A stretch of DNA of 64,000 nt from Pseudomonas lini (GCF_001042905.1 NZ_JYLB01000004.1:496001-560000), one strand, 5' to 3'; shown: positions 19,008-27,275, numbered from the stretch's first letter. Numbers and translations: made by a program. Notes: generated from the sequence alone by a model not told the origin.

Positions 19008-19901
19008 GTGGAATTCAGCCAATTGAGGATCTTCCAGGCGGTGGCGGAGGAGGGCTCCATTACCCGCGCTGCTGAACGCCTGCATCGCGTGCCGTCCAAC
19101 CTGTCGACCCGGCTCAAGCAGCTCGAAGAGCAACTCGGTGTCGAACTGTTCGTGCGCGAGCGTCAGCGTTTGCAGTTATCACCTGCGGGAAAAGTCCTGC
19201 TGGACTACACCGCCAAGCTGTTCGCCTTACACGACGAAGCCCACGCGGCGGTGCAGGGCGGGCAACCGGCCGGGGATTTCGTGCTCGGCACCATGTACAG
19301 CACCGCTGCGATTCACCTGCCGGAGCTGTTGGCGCGTTATCACCGCAGCTATCCGGCGGTAAACCTGCAGGTGCAATCGGGGCCCAGCGGCGAATTGCTC
19401 GAAGGTCTACTCACCGGGCGCCTTGATGCGGCGCTGGTGGACGGCCCTCTGGAATTGGCCGGGCTCGACGGCGTGCCGTTGTGCGACGAACGGCTGGTGT
19501 TGATCAGCGAAGCCGATCATCCGCCAGTACGCAGCGCGCTGGATGTCGAAGGGCGTTCGGTGTTCACGTTTCGGCAGGGCTGTTCCTACCGGATGCGTCT
19601 GGAAGCCTGGTTTGCCCATGACCATGCAGCCATGGGCCGCGCGATGGAGATCGAGTCTTATCCGGGAATGCTGGCCTGCGTGATTGCCGGCTCCGGCGTG
19701 GCGCTGATGTCGGAGTCGATGCTCGCCAGCCTGCCGGGGCGCGAAAGCGTAGCGGTTCACCCGTTGGCCGAGCCGTTCGCCAGCGCGACCACCTGGCTGA
19801 TGTGGCGCAAAGGTATGGTCGGCGCCAATCTGAATGCGTGGATCGAGCAGCAGCAGGCGGTGTATCCGTCGGCAGCGATTCAGGCCCAGGCATTTGCTTG
19901 A
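19008..19901 (+). CDS. LysR family transcriptional regulator
   Basis: This 297-residue regulator has an N-terminal winged helix-turn-helix (residues 1-60: EFSQLRIFQAVAEEGSITRA, then LHRVPSNLSTRLKQLE) and a C-terminal periplasmic-binding-like effector domain. The GTG at 19008 is chosen: GGAG lies 7 nt upstream and the product starts MEFSQLRIFQ, as in relatives. It is transcribed away from the YbfB-type MFS gene, the classic arrangement for LysR control of a neighbour. In P. aeruginosa the equivalent position next to PA1414 holds the LysR gene PA1413, so it is probably an orthologue. The effector is unknown. Confidence 0.88.
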   Translation: MEFSQLRIFQAVAEEGSITRAAERLHRVPSNLSTRLKQLEEQLGVELFVRERQRLQLSPAGKVLLDYTAKLFALHDEAHAAVQGGQPAGDFVLGTMYSTAAIHLPELLARYHRSYPAVNLQVQSGPSGELLEGLLTGRLDAALVDGPLELAGLDGVPLCDERLVLISEADHPPVRSALDVEGRSVFTFRQGCSYRMRLEAWFAHDHAAMGRAMEIESYPGMLACVIAGSGVALMSESMLASLPGRESVAVHPLAEPFASATTWLMWRKGMVGANLNAWIEQQQAVYPSAAIQAQAFA

Positions 19902-19912
19902 ACGGGCGTGCA

Positions 19913-19926
19913 AGGATTTGGATCAA
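19913..19926 (+). promoter_or_regulatory. Candidate ANR (FNR-type) box
   Basis: AGGATTTGGATCAA matches 8 of the 10 defined bases of TTGAT-N4-ATCAA. It lies 115 bp before the mini-gene at 20041. A TATTAT at 19979-19984 could be the -10 box. In P. aeruginosa PA1414 is strongly low-oxygen induced through Anr, which makes the match plausible here. Confidence 0.4.
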
Positions 19927-20040
19927 TTCAGTAACAGATCATTGCGATGTTGGACGAGCATTGCGTAGGACTTCGGACTATTATCAGTGCGAAGGGGCTA
20001 CAGAACTTCGGCCGCTCGGCACTACCCTGAAGGGGGCACC

Positions 20041-20172
20041 ATGAAAGAGAAAATCCAAAACTGGCTGCATGATCTGGGTGTCGCACTCGGTTTGATCGAA
20101 CCGCCTCTGCAACCCGTGCCTATTCGCACTGACGACGAACAACGTCGCCGCCAGCAGCAACGCCGCCGGTAA
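20041..20172 (+). CDS. PA1414 family small protein
   Basis: This 43-residue protein begins MKEKIQNWLHDLGVALGLIE and ends in a very basic Arg/Gln-rich tail (DDEQRRRQQQRRR). The AGGGGG sequence 5 nt before the ATG is a strong ribosome-binding site. The sequence corresponds to PA1414-type mini-proteins of Pseudomonas, and the position downstream of a LysR gene and near the gbu cluster fits P. aeruginosa. From published work, the PA1414 transcript yields the small RNA SicX; whether the RNA is conserved here cannot be judged by eye. The amphipathic N-terminus could associate with the membrane. Confidence 0.75.
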   Translation: MKEKIQNWLHDLGVALGLIEPPLQPVPIRTDDEQRRRQQQRRR

Positions 20173-20188
20173 GTCATAAATCCTGAAA

Positions 20189-20277
20189 AGATCGCAGCCT
20201 TCGGCAGCTCCTACAGGGAGTGTGTCTGTGCTGCGATTGCGGGTACGCCTGTAGGAGCTGCCGAAGGCTGCGATCTT
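20189..20277. repeat. REP pair (TGTAGGAGCTGCCGAAGG family)
   Basis: Inverted copies GATCGCAGCCTTCGGCAGC and GCTGCCGAAGGCTGCGATC face each other about 36 bp apart between convergent genes. Confidence 0.85.
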
Positions 20278-20309
20278 GGCGGTCGACAGGTTAGATCAAG
20301 TGTGGCGGT

Positions 20310-20561
20310 TTAATACCGACCGATCTCAATCAAAAACCGGCTCAAGTCGTCGACGGTCGTCGCAGTCTTGAGCATCCGGTCTTCTTCGGCGGTAAATGCC
20401 GTCAAACCCAGCTGATCCTCCAGATGGAAAATCAGTTCTTCAATATCTTCTTTATCCAATCCCAACTGCACCAGAGGGGTGTTGTCGTCGAAGTCATCCC
20501 GGCCCTCCAGCAGGCGGCTGATGAAGCGGTGCACGGCTGTACGAACGGCATCTCTTGTCAT
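20310..20561 (-). CDS. Acyl-carrier-protein-like protein without the carrier serine
   Basis: This 83-residue acidic helical protein has the size and pattern of an acyl carrier protein: PLVQLGLDKEDIEELIFHLE aligns with the LxxLGxDSLxxxEL helix II region. The serine that accepts phosphopantetheine is replaced: the aligned position reads Asp-Lys-Glu instead of Asp-Ser-Leu. It therefore should not carry a prosthetic group and may act as a protein-binding module. It stands alone, downstream of the SSS symporter gene on the same strand with a terminator between, so it likely has its own promoter. The function is unknown. Confidence 0.75.
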   Translation of the reverse strand: MTRDAVRTAVHRFISRLLEGRDDFDDNTPLVQLGLDKEDIEELIFHLEDQLGLTAFTAEEDRMLKTATTVDDLSRFLIEIGRY

Positions 20562-20679
20562 GATTGTTCTTCGAGGGCGTTATTGTTGTTGTCCCTGGTG
20601 CTGAGTACAGCAGGCTTCAGGCGTGTCGGCGCTGCCACTCGTCAATCATCGTGCGTAATAGCAGTTTTCTTCAGACGAA

Positions 20680-20712
20680 AAAAACGGGTGTGGCAACCGA
20701 CGCCACACCCGT
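20680..20712 (-). terminator. Terminator of the SSS symporter gene
   Basis: ACGGGTGTGGC (20684-20694) pairs perfectly with 20702-20712. On the minus strand the stem is followed by a run of Ts, 30 bp after the symporter stop codon. Confidence 0.88.
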
Positions 20713-20742
20713 CGAAGAAAGCATCAAGTCGTTATAGAAAGC

Positions 20743-22122
20743 TTAGACAGCGCTCGCCACCACTGCTGGGCGACGGGACAGCAAGCTGACGACCACGAAA
20801 CTCACCAGACCCACGCCGAGGCTGTAGTAGATCGGGGTGTTGGCGTCCATACCGTCCTTGACCATGAACAGCAGCGCGGTGGCAAAGCCCATGCCCATGC
20901 TGGCGATAGCGCCGGCGGTGGTTGCGCGTTTCCAGAAGATTGCACCGATCAGCGGGATCAGCATGCCGCCCACCAACAGGTTGTAGGCCAGGGTCAAGGC
21001 ACTGATCACGTCGTTTACCACCAGCGCGATACCCAGCACGGCGATGCCGGTCAGCAGCGTGAACAGGCGATTGATACCCAGACTCGACTGTTTACCGCCG
21101 CGCAGTTTCGGCAGCAGGTCTTCGGTCAGGGTGGTGGCGGCGGCGAGCAGGCCGGCACTGGCGGTGGACATCATGGCCGCCAGGGCAGCCGCAATCACCA
21201 GGCCACGGATACCGTCCGGCAGGGACAGTTTGACGATGGCGGCGAAGGCGTTGTTGACGTTGTCCAGGTCCGGGATCAGCACATGAGCGGCCATGCCGAT
21301 CAGGGCGCAGGCCAGTCCGTAAATGATGCAGTAGACGCCTGCGAATGTACCGGCGACCTGAGCCACTTTGGCGCTCTTGACGGTGAACACGCGCTGCCAG
21401 ATGTCTTGGCCGATCAGGATCCCGAAGAAGTAGATCATGAAGTAGGTGATGATGGTGTCCCAGCCAATCGTGGTGAAGTTAAAGGCGGTGGCCGGCAGTT
21501 TCAACACCAACTCATCCCAACCGCCGACGCGGTACAGGCAGATTGGCAACAGGATGAACATCAGGCCCACGGTCTTGATGACGAACTGGACGATGTCGGT
21601 CAGGGTCAGGGACCACATGCCGCCGATCGCCGAATAAATCACCACCACGCCACCGCCGACCAATACCGACAGCCAGAACGGCAGGTCGAACAGCACTTGC
21701 AGCACGGTGCCAATGGCCAGGATCGAGACCACGCCGATCATCAGCGCATACGCCAGCATGATCACCGCGCTCGCGGAGCGGGCCATCGGGTTGTAGCGTT
21801 TTTCCAGCACCTGGGTAACGGTGTAGATTTTCAGTTTCAGCAGCGGTTTGGCGAGGAACAGGTTCAGCGCCACGATCCCGCAACCGAGAGCCGCGCAGAG
21901 CCAGAAACCGGATATGCCATGGACGTAGCCCAGGCGCACGGTGCCGACGGTAGATGCGCCGCCCAGAACGGTAGCGGCCATGGTGCCCATGTACAGGCTC
22001 GGGCCGAGGTTACGACCGGCGACCAAAAAGTCTTCGTTGGTCTTGGCCTTGCGCATGCCGTAGTAGCCGAGTATCAGCATCGCGGCGGCGTAGATGAGTA
22101 CGACGAATAAATCCAAAGCCAT
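20743..22122 (-). CDS. Sodium:solute symporter (SSS family), PA1418-like
   Basis: This 459-residue inner-membrane protein has about 13 helices and SSS hallmarks: the start DLFVVLIYAAAMLILGYYGM, GGASTVGTVRLGYVHG, and a GLVIAAALAAMMSTASAGLL helix with sodium-site serines. The family imports small solutes with sodium. Gene order (symporter, NCS1 permease, NTF2-like protein, gbuA) matches PA1418-PA1421 of P. aeruginosa, so the substrate is probably 4-guanidinobutyrate or a related compound; this is inference. CGGAGA precedes the ATG. A REP pair separates it from the NCS1 gene upstream, while a terminator follows it. Confidence 0.88.
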   Translation of the reverse strand: MALDLFVVLIYAAAMLILGYYGMRKAKTNEDFLVAGRNLGPSLYMGTMAATVLGGASTVGTVRLGYVHGISGFWLCAALGCGIVALNLFLAKPLLKLKIYTVTQVLEKRYNPMARSASAVIMLAYALMIGVVSILAIGTVLQVLFDLPFWLSVLVGGGVVVIYSAIGGMWSLTLTDIVQFVIKTVGLMFILLPICLYRVGGWDELVLKLPATAFNFTTIGWDTIITYFMIYFFGILIGQDIWQRVFTVKSAKVAQVAGTFAGVYCIIYGLACALIGMAAHVLIPDLDNVNNAFAAIVKLSLPDGIRGLVIAAALAAMMSTASAGLLAAATTLTEDLLPKLRGGKQSSLGINRLFTLLTGIAVLGIALVVNDVISALTLAYNLLVGGMLIPLIGAIFWKRATTAGAIASMGMGFATALLFMVKDGMDANTPIYYSLGVGLVSFVVVSLLSRRPAVVASAV

Positions 22123-22188
22123 GATGGCGTGTCTCCGATTGTCTTTTTTATGGTGAGGCGAAAATCAATCTTTGTGGTAAATCGACCC

Positions 22189-22280
22189 CTGTAGGAGCGA
22201 GGCTTGCCCGCGAAGGGAACGCCGCGGTCCGTCAGGCAGACCGCGTTATCGTTCTTCGCGGGCAAGCCTCGCTCCTACAG
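22189..22280. repeat. REP pair (TGTAGGAGCGAGGCTTGCCCGCG family)
   Basis: Two inverted copies of the GAGCGAGGCTTGCCCGCGAA core sit between two co-directional transporter genes. They may partly terminate or protect the polycistronic message. Confidence 0.85.
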
Positions 22281-22285
22281 GTGGA

Positions 22286-23797
22286 TCAAGCTGTTTGTCT
22301 GAGAGCCGGTTTACCGAGCGAATCCTTGCCCTTGCTGCGTGCATCGGTCGGGCCAAATACTTCCCGCGGTTCCGGGAACAGGCTCAGCAGCGTCAGGTAC
22401 ACCAGAGAGGCCAGACCGAGGGTCACCGGCAGGCTGATGTCGATGCCGCCCGCCAGATTCCCGAGTGGCCCGACAAACTGCCCCGGCAGGTTCACGAAGC
22501 ACAAACCCACCAGCGCGCTCGGGATCCAGGCACCCAACCCACGCCAATTCCAGCCGTGGGTGAACCAGTAACGGCCACCTTTCTCGCCGCGAGTGAACAC
22601 TTGCAGGTCATCCGGGCAGTAGAAGCCGCGACGTACCAGCAGGCCGATGATCATGATCACCATCCACGGGGTGGTGCAGGTGATGATCAGCACGGCGAAG
22701 GTCGACACGCTCTGCACCAGGTTCGCCGCAAAGCGCCCGATGAAGATGAAGGCAATCGACATCACGCCGATCAGCAGCGTTGCCTTGACCCGCGACAGCA
22801 CCCGCGGAAACACGCTGGACATGTCCAGCCCGGTGCCATACAGCGAGGTGGTGCCGGTGGACATGCCGCCGATCACCGCAATCAGGCACACCGGCAGGAA
22901 GAACCAGCTCGGCGACACTGCCAGCAGACCGCCGACGTAGTTGTTGGCCGCGATGTAGTCCGGTGCCTTGATCGCCACGATGGTGGCCGTGGCGAGGCCG
23001 AACAGGAACGGGATCAACGTGGCAAGTTGCGCAGCAATCACCGCCAGCATGATGCGACCCTTCGGGGTTTCACGCGGGATGTACCGCGACCAGTCGCCAA
23101 GGAACGCACCGAAGGAAATCGGGTTGCTCATGGCGACCAGCGCGGCACCGATGAAGGCGGCCCAGAAACCGGCCTGCCCTATGGCGACGGTACCGGCGAA
23201 CTGGCTGTCGAAGGTCGGGGCGAACGCGAAGATGCCGAGCAGGAACAGCAGGCTGGCGGCCCACACAGCGATGCGATTGACCCACAGCATGAAGCGGAAG
23301 CCGTAGATGCACACGGTCAGTACCAGGATCGCGAACAGACCGTAAGCCAGGCCCAGTGTCAGGTCGGTTTCCGGGATGCCGATCAGGCGTTTCGCGCCAC
23401 CGATCAACGCATCGCCCGAACTCCATACCGAGAGCGAGAAGAAGGCAATGGCGGTCAGCAGCGACAGAAACGAACCGACGATCCGTCCGTGCACGCCGAA
23501 GTGGGCGCCGGAGGACACAGCGTTATTGGTGCCATTGATCGGCCCGAACAGGCCCATCGGCGCTAGGATCAGCGCCCCGATTACCACGCCCAGCACAATC
23601 GCCCACACGCCCGCCTGGAAGGACAGGCCGAACAGCACGGGAAAACTGCCGAGCACCGCTGTGGCAAAGGTATTGGCGCCGCCGAAGATCAAGCGAAACA
23701 GGTCGCTGGGTCTGGCGTCGCGCTCATGATCCGGGATCTGTTCGACCCCGTTTGTTTCGATGCTGCTAAGGCTTTTTTCTTTGTTGTTGTTATTCAT
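22286..23797 (-). CDS. NCS1 / purine-cytosine permease family transporter, PA1419-like
   Basis: This 503-residue inner-membrane symporter has about 12 helices. A hydrophilic N-terminal tail of some 30 residues precedes RPSDLFRLIFGGANTFATAV, and MSNPISFGAFLGDWSRYIP corresponds to the conserved helix-6 segment of purine-cytosine permeases. The protein belongs to a different NCS1 branch from the one at 15236. Placement between the SSS symporter and gbuA suggests a role in uptake of guanidino compounds or related nitrogen sources. CGGAG precedes the ATG. Only 54 bp separate its start from the next upstream gene, so gbuA, the NTF2-like gene and this gene are probably one transcript. Confidence 0.87.
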   Translation of the reverse strand: MNNNNKEKSLSSIETNGVEQIPDHERDARPSDLFRLIFGGANTFATAVLGSFPVLFGLSFQAGVWAIVLGVVIGALILAPMGLFGPINGTNNAVSSGAHFGVHGRIVGSFLSLLTAIAFFSLSVWSSGDALIGGAKRLIGIPETDLTLGLAYGLFAILVLTVCIYGFRFMLWVNRIAVWAASLLFLLGIFAFAPTFDSQFAGTVAIGQAGFWAAFIGAALVAMSNPISFGAFLGDWSRYIPRETPKGRIMLAVIAAQLATLIPFLFGLATATIVAIKAPDYIAANNYVGGLLAVSPSWFFLPVCLIAVIGGMSTGTTSLYGTGLDMSSVFPRVLSRVKATLLIGVMSIAFIFIGRFAANLVQSVSTFAVLIITCTTPWMVIMIIGLLVRRGFYCPDDLQVFTRGEKGGRYWFTHGWNWRGLGAWIPSALVGLCFVNLPGQFVGPLGNLAGGIDISLPVTLGLASLVYLTLLSLFPEPREVFGPTDARSKGKDSLGKPALRQTA

Positions 23798-23851
23798 GAT
23801 CTGCTCCGATCATAAAGGCGCGCTCATCGTGCGTGAGCGTCACCTGTTTGG

Positions 23852-24274
23852 CTAAGGGGGTGGCAGCCCTTCCGGCATTGCGGACAAATGTTCGTGGCAG
23901 GCCAGCCATAGGCCTTGTTGTTCTTGGCCAGACGTCTGTTTTTTGAAAACAATCGTCTCGCGCTCCTGGCTGAAGTGTTGCTCCCCTTGCATGCGCAGCT
24001 CGGTGGCCACGTCATGGATGAAAATCGCCACGTCACCCTGCAGGCTGACGAAGGCGTTGCTCGAGGTGCATGACAGCACCTCGAAGCCGTCCTCGGCGCG
24101 CCAGGTGTCCCACAACGCCTGATAGGCATCGCGCGACAGCAGGGGCTGCTCGAGGGTGTAGAACACGAAGCTGGCATCAACGCTGAACGCGCCGAAGTAG
24201 GCTTCGCGATCGTTACGGGCAAAGGCCGATACCAGAACGGCGGCGGCGTTGAGTACCTGATCACGTTCGTTCAT
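23852..24274 (-). CDS. NTF2-like / SnoaL-type protein, PA1420-like
   Basis: This 140-residue soluble protein has the NTF2-like cone fold pattern: helix NAAAVLVSAFARNDREAYFG, the strand DASFVFYT, and a C-terminal antiparallel sheet (GDVAIFIHDVATELR, GLWLACHEHLS). The family contains small ketosteroid-isomerase-like enzymes and ligand-binding proteins. Its stop is only 9 bp from the gbuA region: gbuA ends at 24284 and this ATG is at 24274, so it is directly downstream of gbuA in the same operon. It corresponds in position to PA1420. The role in guanidinobutyrate use is not known. Confidence 0.8.
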   Translation of the reverse strand: MNERDQVLNAAAVLVSAFARNDREAYFGAFSVDASFVFYTLEQPLLSRDAYQALWDTWRAEDGFEVLSCTSSNAFVSLQGDVAIFIHDVATELRMQGEQHFSQERETIVFKKQTSGQEQQGLWLACHEHLSAMPEGLPPP

Positions 24275-24283
24275 GACCGATCC

Positions 24284-25234
24284 TCAGCGATGGACCACGC
24301 CCGGCAGTACGCAGAGCATTTCGTACAGCAGGTTGGCGCCCAACAGCGAGGTATTACCGGTGGTGTCGTACGCTGGCGAGACTTCTACCAGATCGCAACC
24401 GACCAGATCGAGGCCTTGGCAGCCGCGCACGATTTCGATCGCCTGAATGGTCGTCAGACCGCCAATTTCCGGGGTGCCAGTGCCTGGTGCCCAGGCCGGG
24501 TCGATTCCATCGATATCGAAACTCAAATACACCGGACCGCCGCCGACTTTCTCGCGCACTTCGGCCATCAGCGGTGCCAGGGATTTGTGCCAGCATTCTT
24601 CCGCCTGAACCACACGGAAGCCTTGATTGCGGCTCCAGTTGAAGTCATCAGCGGTGTAACCCTGAGCGCGCAGGCCAATTTGCACCACACGGTCGCAATC
24701 CAGAAGGCCTTCTTCTACGGCGCGACGGAAGGTGGTGCCATGGGCGATTTTCTCGCCGAACATGTGATCGTTCACATCGGCGTGGGCGTCGATGTGCACC
24801 AGGCCGACCTTGCCGTGCTTTTTATGGATGGCACGCAGAATCGGCAGGGTGATGGTGTGATCGCCGCCGAGGGTCAGGGGGATCACGTCGTGTTCGAGGA
24901 TATTGTCGTAGGCCTCTTCGATGATCCGCACGGCGTCCAGCAGGTTGAACGTGTTGATCGCCACGTCACCGATGTCGGCAACCGACAGCGAATCGAACGG
25001 TGCGGCGCCGGTGGCCATGTTGTACGGGCGGATCATCACCGATTCAGCGCGGATTTCACGCGGCCCAAAACGGGTGCCGGGGCGCAGGGAAGTGCCGATG
25101 TCCAGCGGGATGCCGATAAAGGCAGCGTCCAGGCCAGCAGCAGATGGCAAATGGGGGAGTCGCAGCATGGTGGCGATGCCGCCGAAGCGCGGCATTTCGT
25201 TGCCGCCCAGTGGTTGGTGAAGAATCTTGTCCAC
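24284..25234 (-). CDS. gbuA: Guanidinobutyrase
   Basis: This 316-residue cytoplasmic ureohydrolase hydrolyses 4-guanidinobutyrate to 4-aminobutyrate and urea. The manganese ligands of the arginase fold are visible: GGDHT, the DAHADVND segment, and SFDIDGIDP. Conserved GTGTPEIGGLT follows. The sequence is very close to P. aeruginosa GbuA throughout, including the MDKxLHQPLGGNEMPRFGG start. The start codon is GTG, preceded by GAGG. The gene heads an operon with the NTF2-like protein and the permease. GbuR, encoded on the other strand 382 bp away, is the known activator, and a dyad between them is the likely binding site. Confidence 0.93.
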   Translation of the reverse strand: MDKILHQPLGGNEMPRFGGIATMLRLPHLPSAAGLDAAFIGIPLDIGTSLRPGTRFGPREIRAESVMIRPYNMATGAAPFDSLSVADIGDVAINTFNLLDAVRIIEEAYDNILEHDVIPLTLGGDHTITLPILRAIHKKHGKVGLVHIDAHADVNDHMFGEKIAHGTTFRRAVEEGLLDCDRVVQIGLRAQGYTADDFNWSRNQGFRVVQAEECWHKSLAPLMAEVREKVGGGPVYLSFDIDGIDPAWAPGTGTPEIGGLTTIQAIEIVRGCQGLDLVGCDLVEVSPAYDTTGNTSLLGANLLYEMLCVLPGVVHR

Positions 25235-25355
25235 GGGTAAGGCCTCATCGTCGTTGTTTTATTTATGTCGGCTGCACGCTCGGGGAGAGACGGGCACCGC
25301 TGTGGGCCGATTCTGCGAAATGTAGTGACCGGGAAGAATCGCTACGGGCAAATAC

Positions 25356-25379
25356 TTAGTTCAGATTTTTCTAAACTAA
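25356..25379. promoter_or_regulatory. Candidate GbuR operator dyad
   Basis: Half-sites TTAGTT (25356-25361) and AACTAA (25374-25379) are perfectly inverted, and inner triplets AGA and TCT are also symmetric, giving 18 of 24 symmetric bases around an AT-rich centre. This is the form of a LysR-type T-N11-A site. It lies 122-145 bp upstream of gbuA and about 240 bp from gbuR. Confidence 0.5.
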
Positions 25380-25438
25380 TGGCGAGGGCAGAGATAGACT
25401 TACCGTCATACACAGACCCCCTGTGGTGAGGGGCCTTT

Positions 25439-25570
25439 GTGGCGAGGGGGCTTGCCCCCGTTCGGCTGCGCAGCAGTCGTAAACCTGCCAACTCGGTCTG
25501 TCTGATGACACCGGGGTGAATGGTTTTGGGGCTGCTGCGCAACCCAACGGGGGCAAGCCCCCTCGCCACA
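25439..25570. repeat. REP pair (GTGGCGAGGGGGCTTGCCCCCG family)
   Basis: Inverted copies stand about 75 bp apart immediately upstream of gbuR, an unusual place for REPs, which mostly sit behind genes. Confidence 0.85.
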
Positions 25571-25616
25571 GATATCGTTCGCCACAGAAACTCAGGGTTT
25601 CTTTTCGGAGCATCCA

Positions 25617-26513
25617 ATGGCCAACGCTTTACCCGACCTGAAACTATTGCGCATTTTCGTCAGCGTGGTCCGCCATCAGGGGTTCGCCAACGCCCAGCAA
25701 GAGCTCAACCTCTCGACCTCGGCCATCAGCACTTACATGAGCCAGCTCGAAACGGCCCTGGGCCTGGTGCTTTGTCATCGCGGTCGCGGTGGTTTCAGCC
25801 TGACCAGCAAGGGCGAGCTGTTCCATCAGGAAACCCTGCGTCTGTTGGCGGAACTTGAAGGTTTCGAACAATACGCCGCCGCCCTCAAAGGCGAGCTGCG
25901 CGGCACCCTGAACCTGGGTGTGATCGACTCCACCGTCAGCGACAAGGCCTTGCCGTTCGCCGAAGCCATCGGCGCCTACAGTCAGGAGCACCCGGCGGTG
26001 CATTTGCATCTGTCGGTCATGAGCCCCTACGAACTGCAACTCGGCGTGCAGGACAACCGCCTCGACCTGGCCATCGGTGCCTTTTCCACGCGCATGAGCG
26101 GTCTGGTCTACATGCCGCTCTACCGCGAGCAACACTGGCTGTATTGCAGCAGTCGCCACCCGCTGTTCACCGAGCGGCGTATTCCCGAGCAAGTCATTAC
26201 CCAACAGCGCATGGTCGGTCGCGGCTATTGGAGCCAGGCCGAACTGGCCCGCCACGGTTTCAAGCACAGCGCGGCGACGGTGGAAAGTATGGAGGCCCAG
26301 CTGATTCTGGTGCTGTCCGGCGCCTACATCGGTTACCTGCCGGAGCACTACGCCCAGGCTTGGGCCGACAAAGGGGATTTGCGCGTGTTGCTGCCAGCGA
26401 CGTTCGGTTATCAGGCACCGTTCTCGATGATCGTGCGCCGTGGTCGCAGCCGCGAACCGCTGATCCAGACCTTCCGCGACCTGCTCAAAGCGCAGCTCAA
26501 TCAGGCCGCTTAA
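25617..26513 (+). CDS. gbuR: LysR family regulator of guanidinobutyrate use
   Basis: This 298-residue LysR regulator has an N-terminal HTH (KLLRIFVSVVRHQGFANAQQ, then LSTSAISTYMSQLE) and an effector-binding domain. CGGAG lies upstream of the ATG. It is divergent from gbuA in the same order as PA1421-PA1422, where GbuR activates gbuA in response to 4-guanidinobutyrate. The name is taken from this synteny and the family. The next gene begins 14 bp after its stop on the same strand and may be cotranscribed, although it is functionally unrelated. Confidence 0.88.
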   Translation: MANALPDLKLLRIFVSVVRHQGFANAQQELNLSTSAISTYMSQLETALGLVLCHRGRGGFSLTSKGELFHQETLRLLAELEGFEQYAAALKGELRGTLNLGVIDSTVSDKALPFAEAIGAYSQEHPAVHLHLSVMSPYELQLGVQDNRLDLAIGAFSTRMSGLVYMPLYREQHWLYCSSRHPLFTERRIPEQVITQQRMVGRGYWSQAELARHGFKHSAATVESMEAQLILVLSGAYIGYLPEHYAQAWADKGDLRVLLPATFGYQAPFSMIVRRGRSREPLIQTFRDLLKAQLNQAA

Positions 26514-26527
26514 AGGAAAAAGAAGCG

Positions 26528-27121
26528 ATGTCCAGAATCCAATGCCCACGCTGTCTGCGCCCGCAAACCCATTGCCTGTGCCCGCTGATCCCGAGCCTCG
26601 ACAGTCGCACTCGGGTGTTGCTGCTTCAGCATCCAAGCGAAGTGAACCACGCGCTGAACACCGCGCGATTGGCTGCGCAGGGGTTGAAGAATGCCGAGTT
26701 GATTGTTGGCGAGGTGTTCGAGGATTTGCCGGCGTTGTTGAATCAGCCGGGCTATCAGGCACGGTTGCTGTTTCCCGGCGAGGAGGCGCAGCCGATGCAG
26801 ACCTACACCGCTAATGATGAGCCGCTGCTGCTGGTGGTTCCGGATGGCACCTGGCGCAAGGCGCGCAAAATGCTGCACCTCAATCCATTGTTGGCGGCGT
26901 TGCCCAGAGTGACATTGGCCGAGGGCGGGGTGTCGCGTTATCGCCTGCGCAAAGCTCCGGGGCCGGGAGCGTTGTCGACGGTGGAGGCGATTGTGCAGGC
27001 GTTGCAAACGCTTGAGTCCCCCGTCAGTTTTGAGCCGTTGTTGAAGCCATTCGAGGCGTTGATCGAGGGGCAGATTGCGGCGATGGGGGAGGAGACCTAT
27101 CAGAAAAATCACGGGCGATGA
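26528..27121 (+). CDS. DTW domain protein, tRNA-uridine aminocarboxypropyltransferase
   Basis: This 197-residue protein has the DTW family features: an N-terminal zinc-type cysteine set (CPRCLRPQTHCLCP), LLLQHPSEVNHALNT, and the name-giving motif here as DGTW in VVPDGTWRKARKM, followed by SRYRLRKAPGPGALSTVEA. Members such as E. coli TapT transfer the aminocarboxypropyl group from SAM to a tRNA uridine to make acp3U47. The start at 26528 follows AAGGAAAAAGA. Four cysteines at the N-terminus probably bind zinc. It is likely read through from gbuR. Confidence 0.88.
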   Translation: MSRIQCPRCLRPQTHCLCPLIPSLDSRTRVLLLQHPSEVNHALNTARLAAQGLKNAELIVGEVFEDLPALLNQPGYQARLLFPGEEAQPMQTYTANDEPLLLVVPDGTWRKARKMLHLNPLLAALPRVTLAEGGVSRYRLRKAPGPGALSTVEAIVQALQTLESPVSFEPLLKPFEALIEGQIAAMGEETYQKNHGR

Positions 27122-27125
27122 TCCC

Positions 27126-27262
27126 CTGTGGCGAGGGGGCTTGCCCCCGTTGGGTCGCGAAGCGGCCCCAAAAACCATTCAACCCCGTTGTATCAGGTAA
27201 ATCGCATCAATCGGTTTTACGACTGCTTCGCAGCCGAACGGGGGCAAGCCCCCTCGCCACAG
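27126..27262. repeat. REP pair (GTGGCGAGGGGGCTTGCCCCCG family)
   Basis: Inverted copies flank about 75 bp between the DTW gene and mapC, which converge here. The left core starts 5 bp after the DTW stop codon. Confidence 0.85.
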
Positions 27263-27275
27263 GACCGCGTCCAGC

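Noticed and set aside
22295..23566. 423-codon open frame opposite the NCS1 permease gene
   Set aside because: Highly polar His/Arg/Gln-rich translation typical of an antisense frame to a membrane protein gene.
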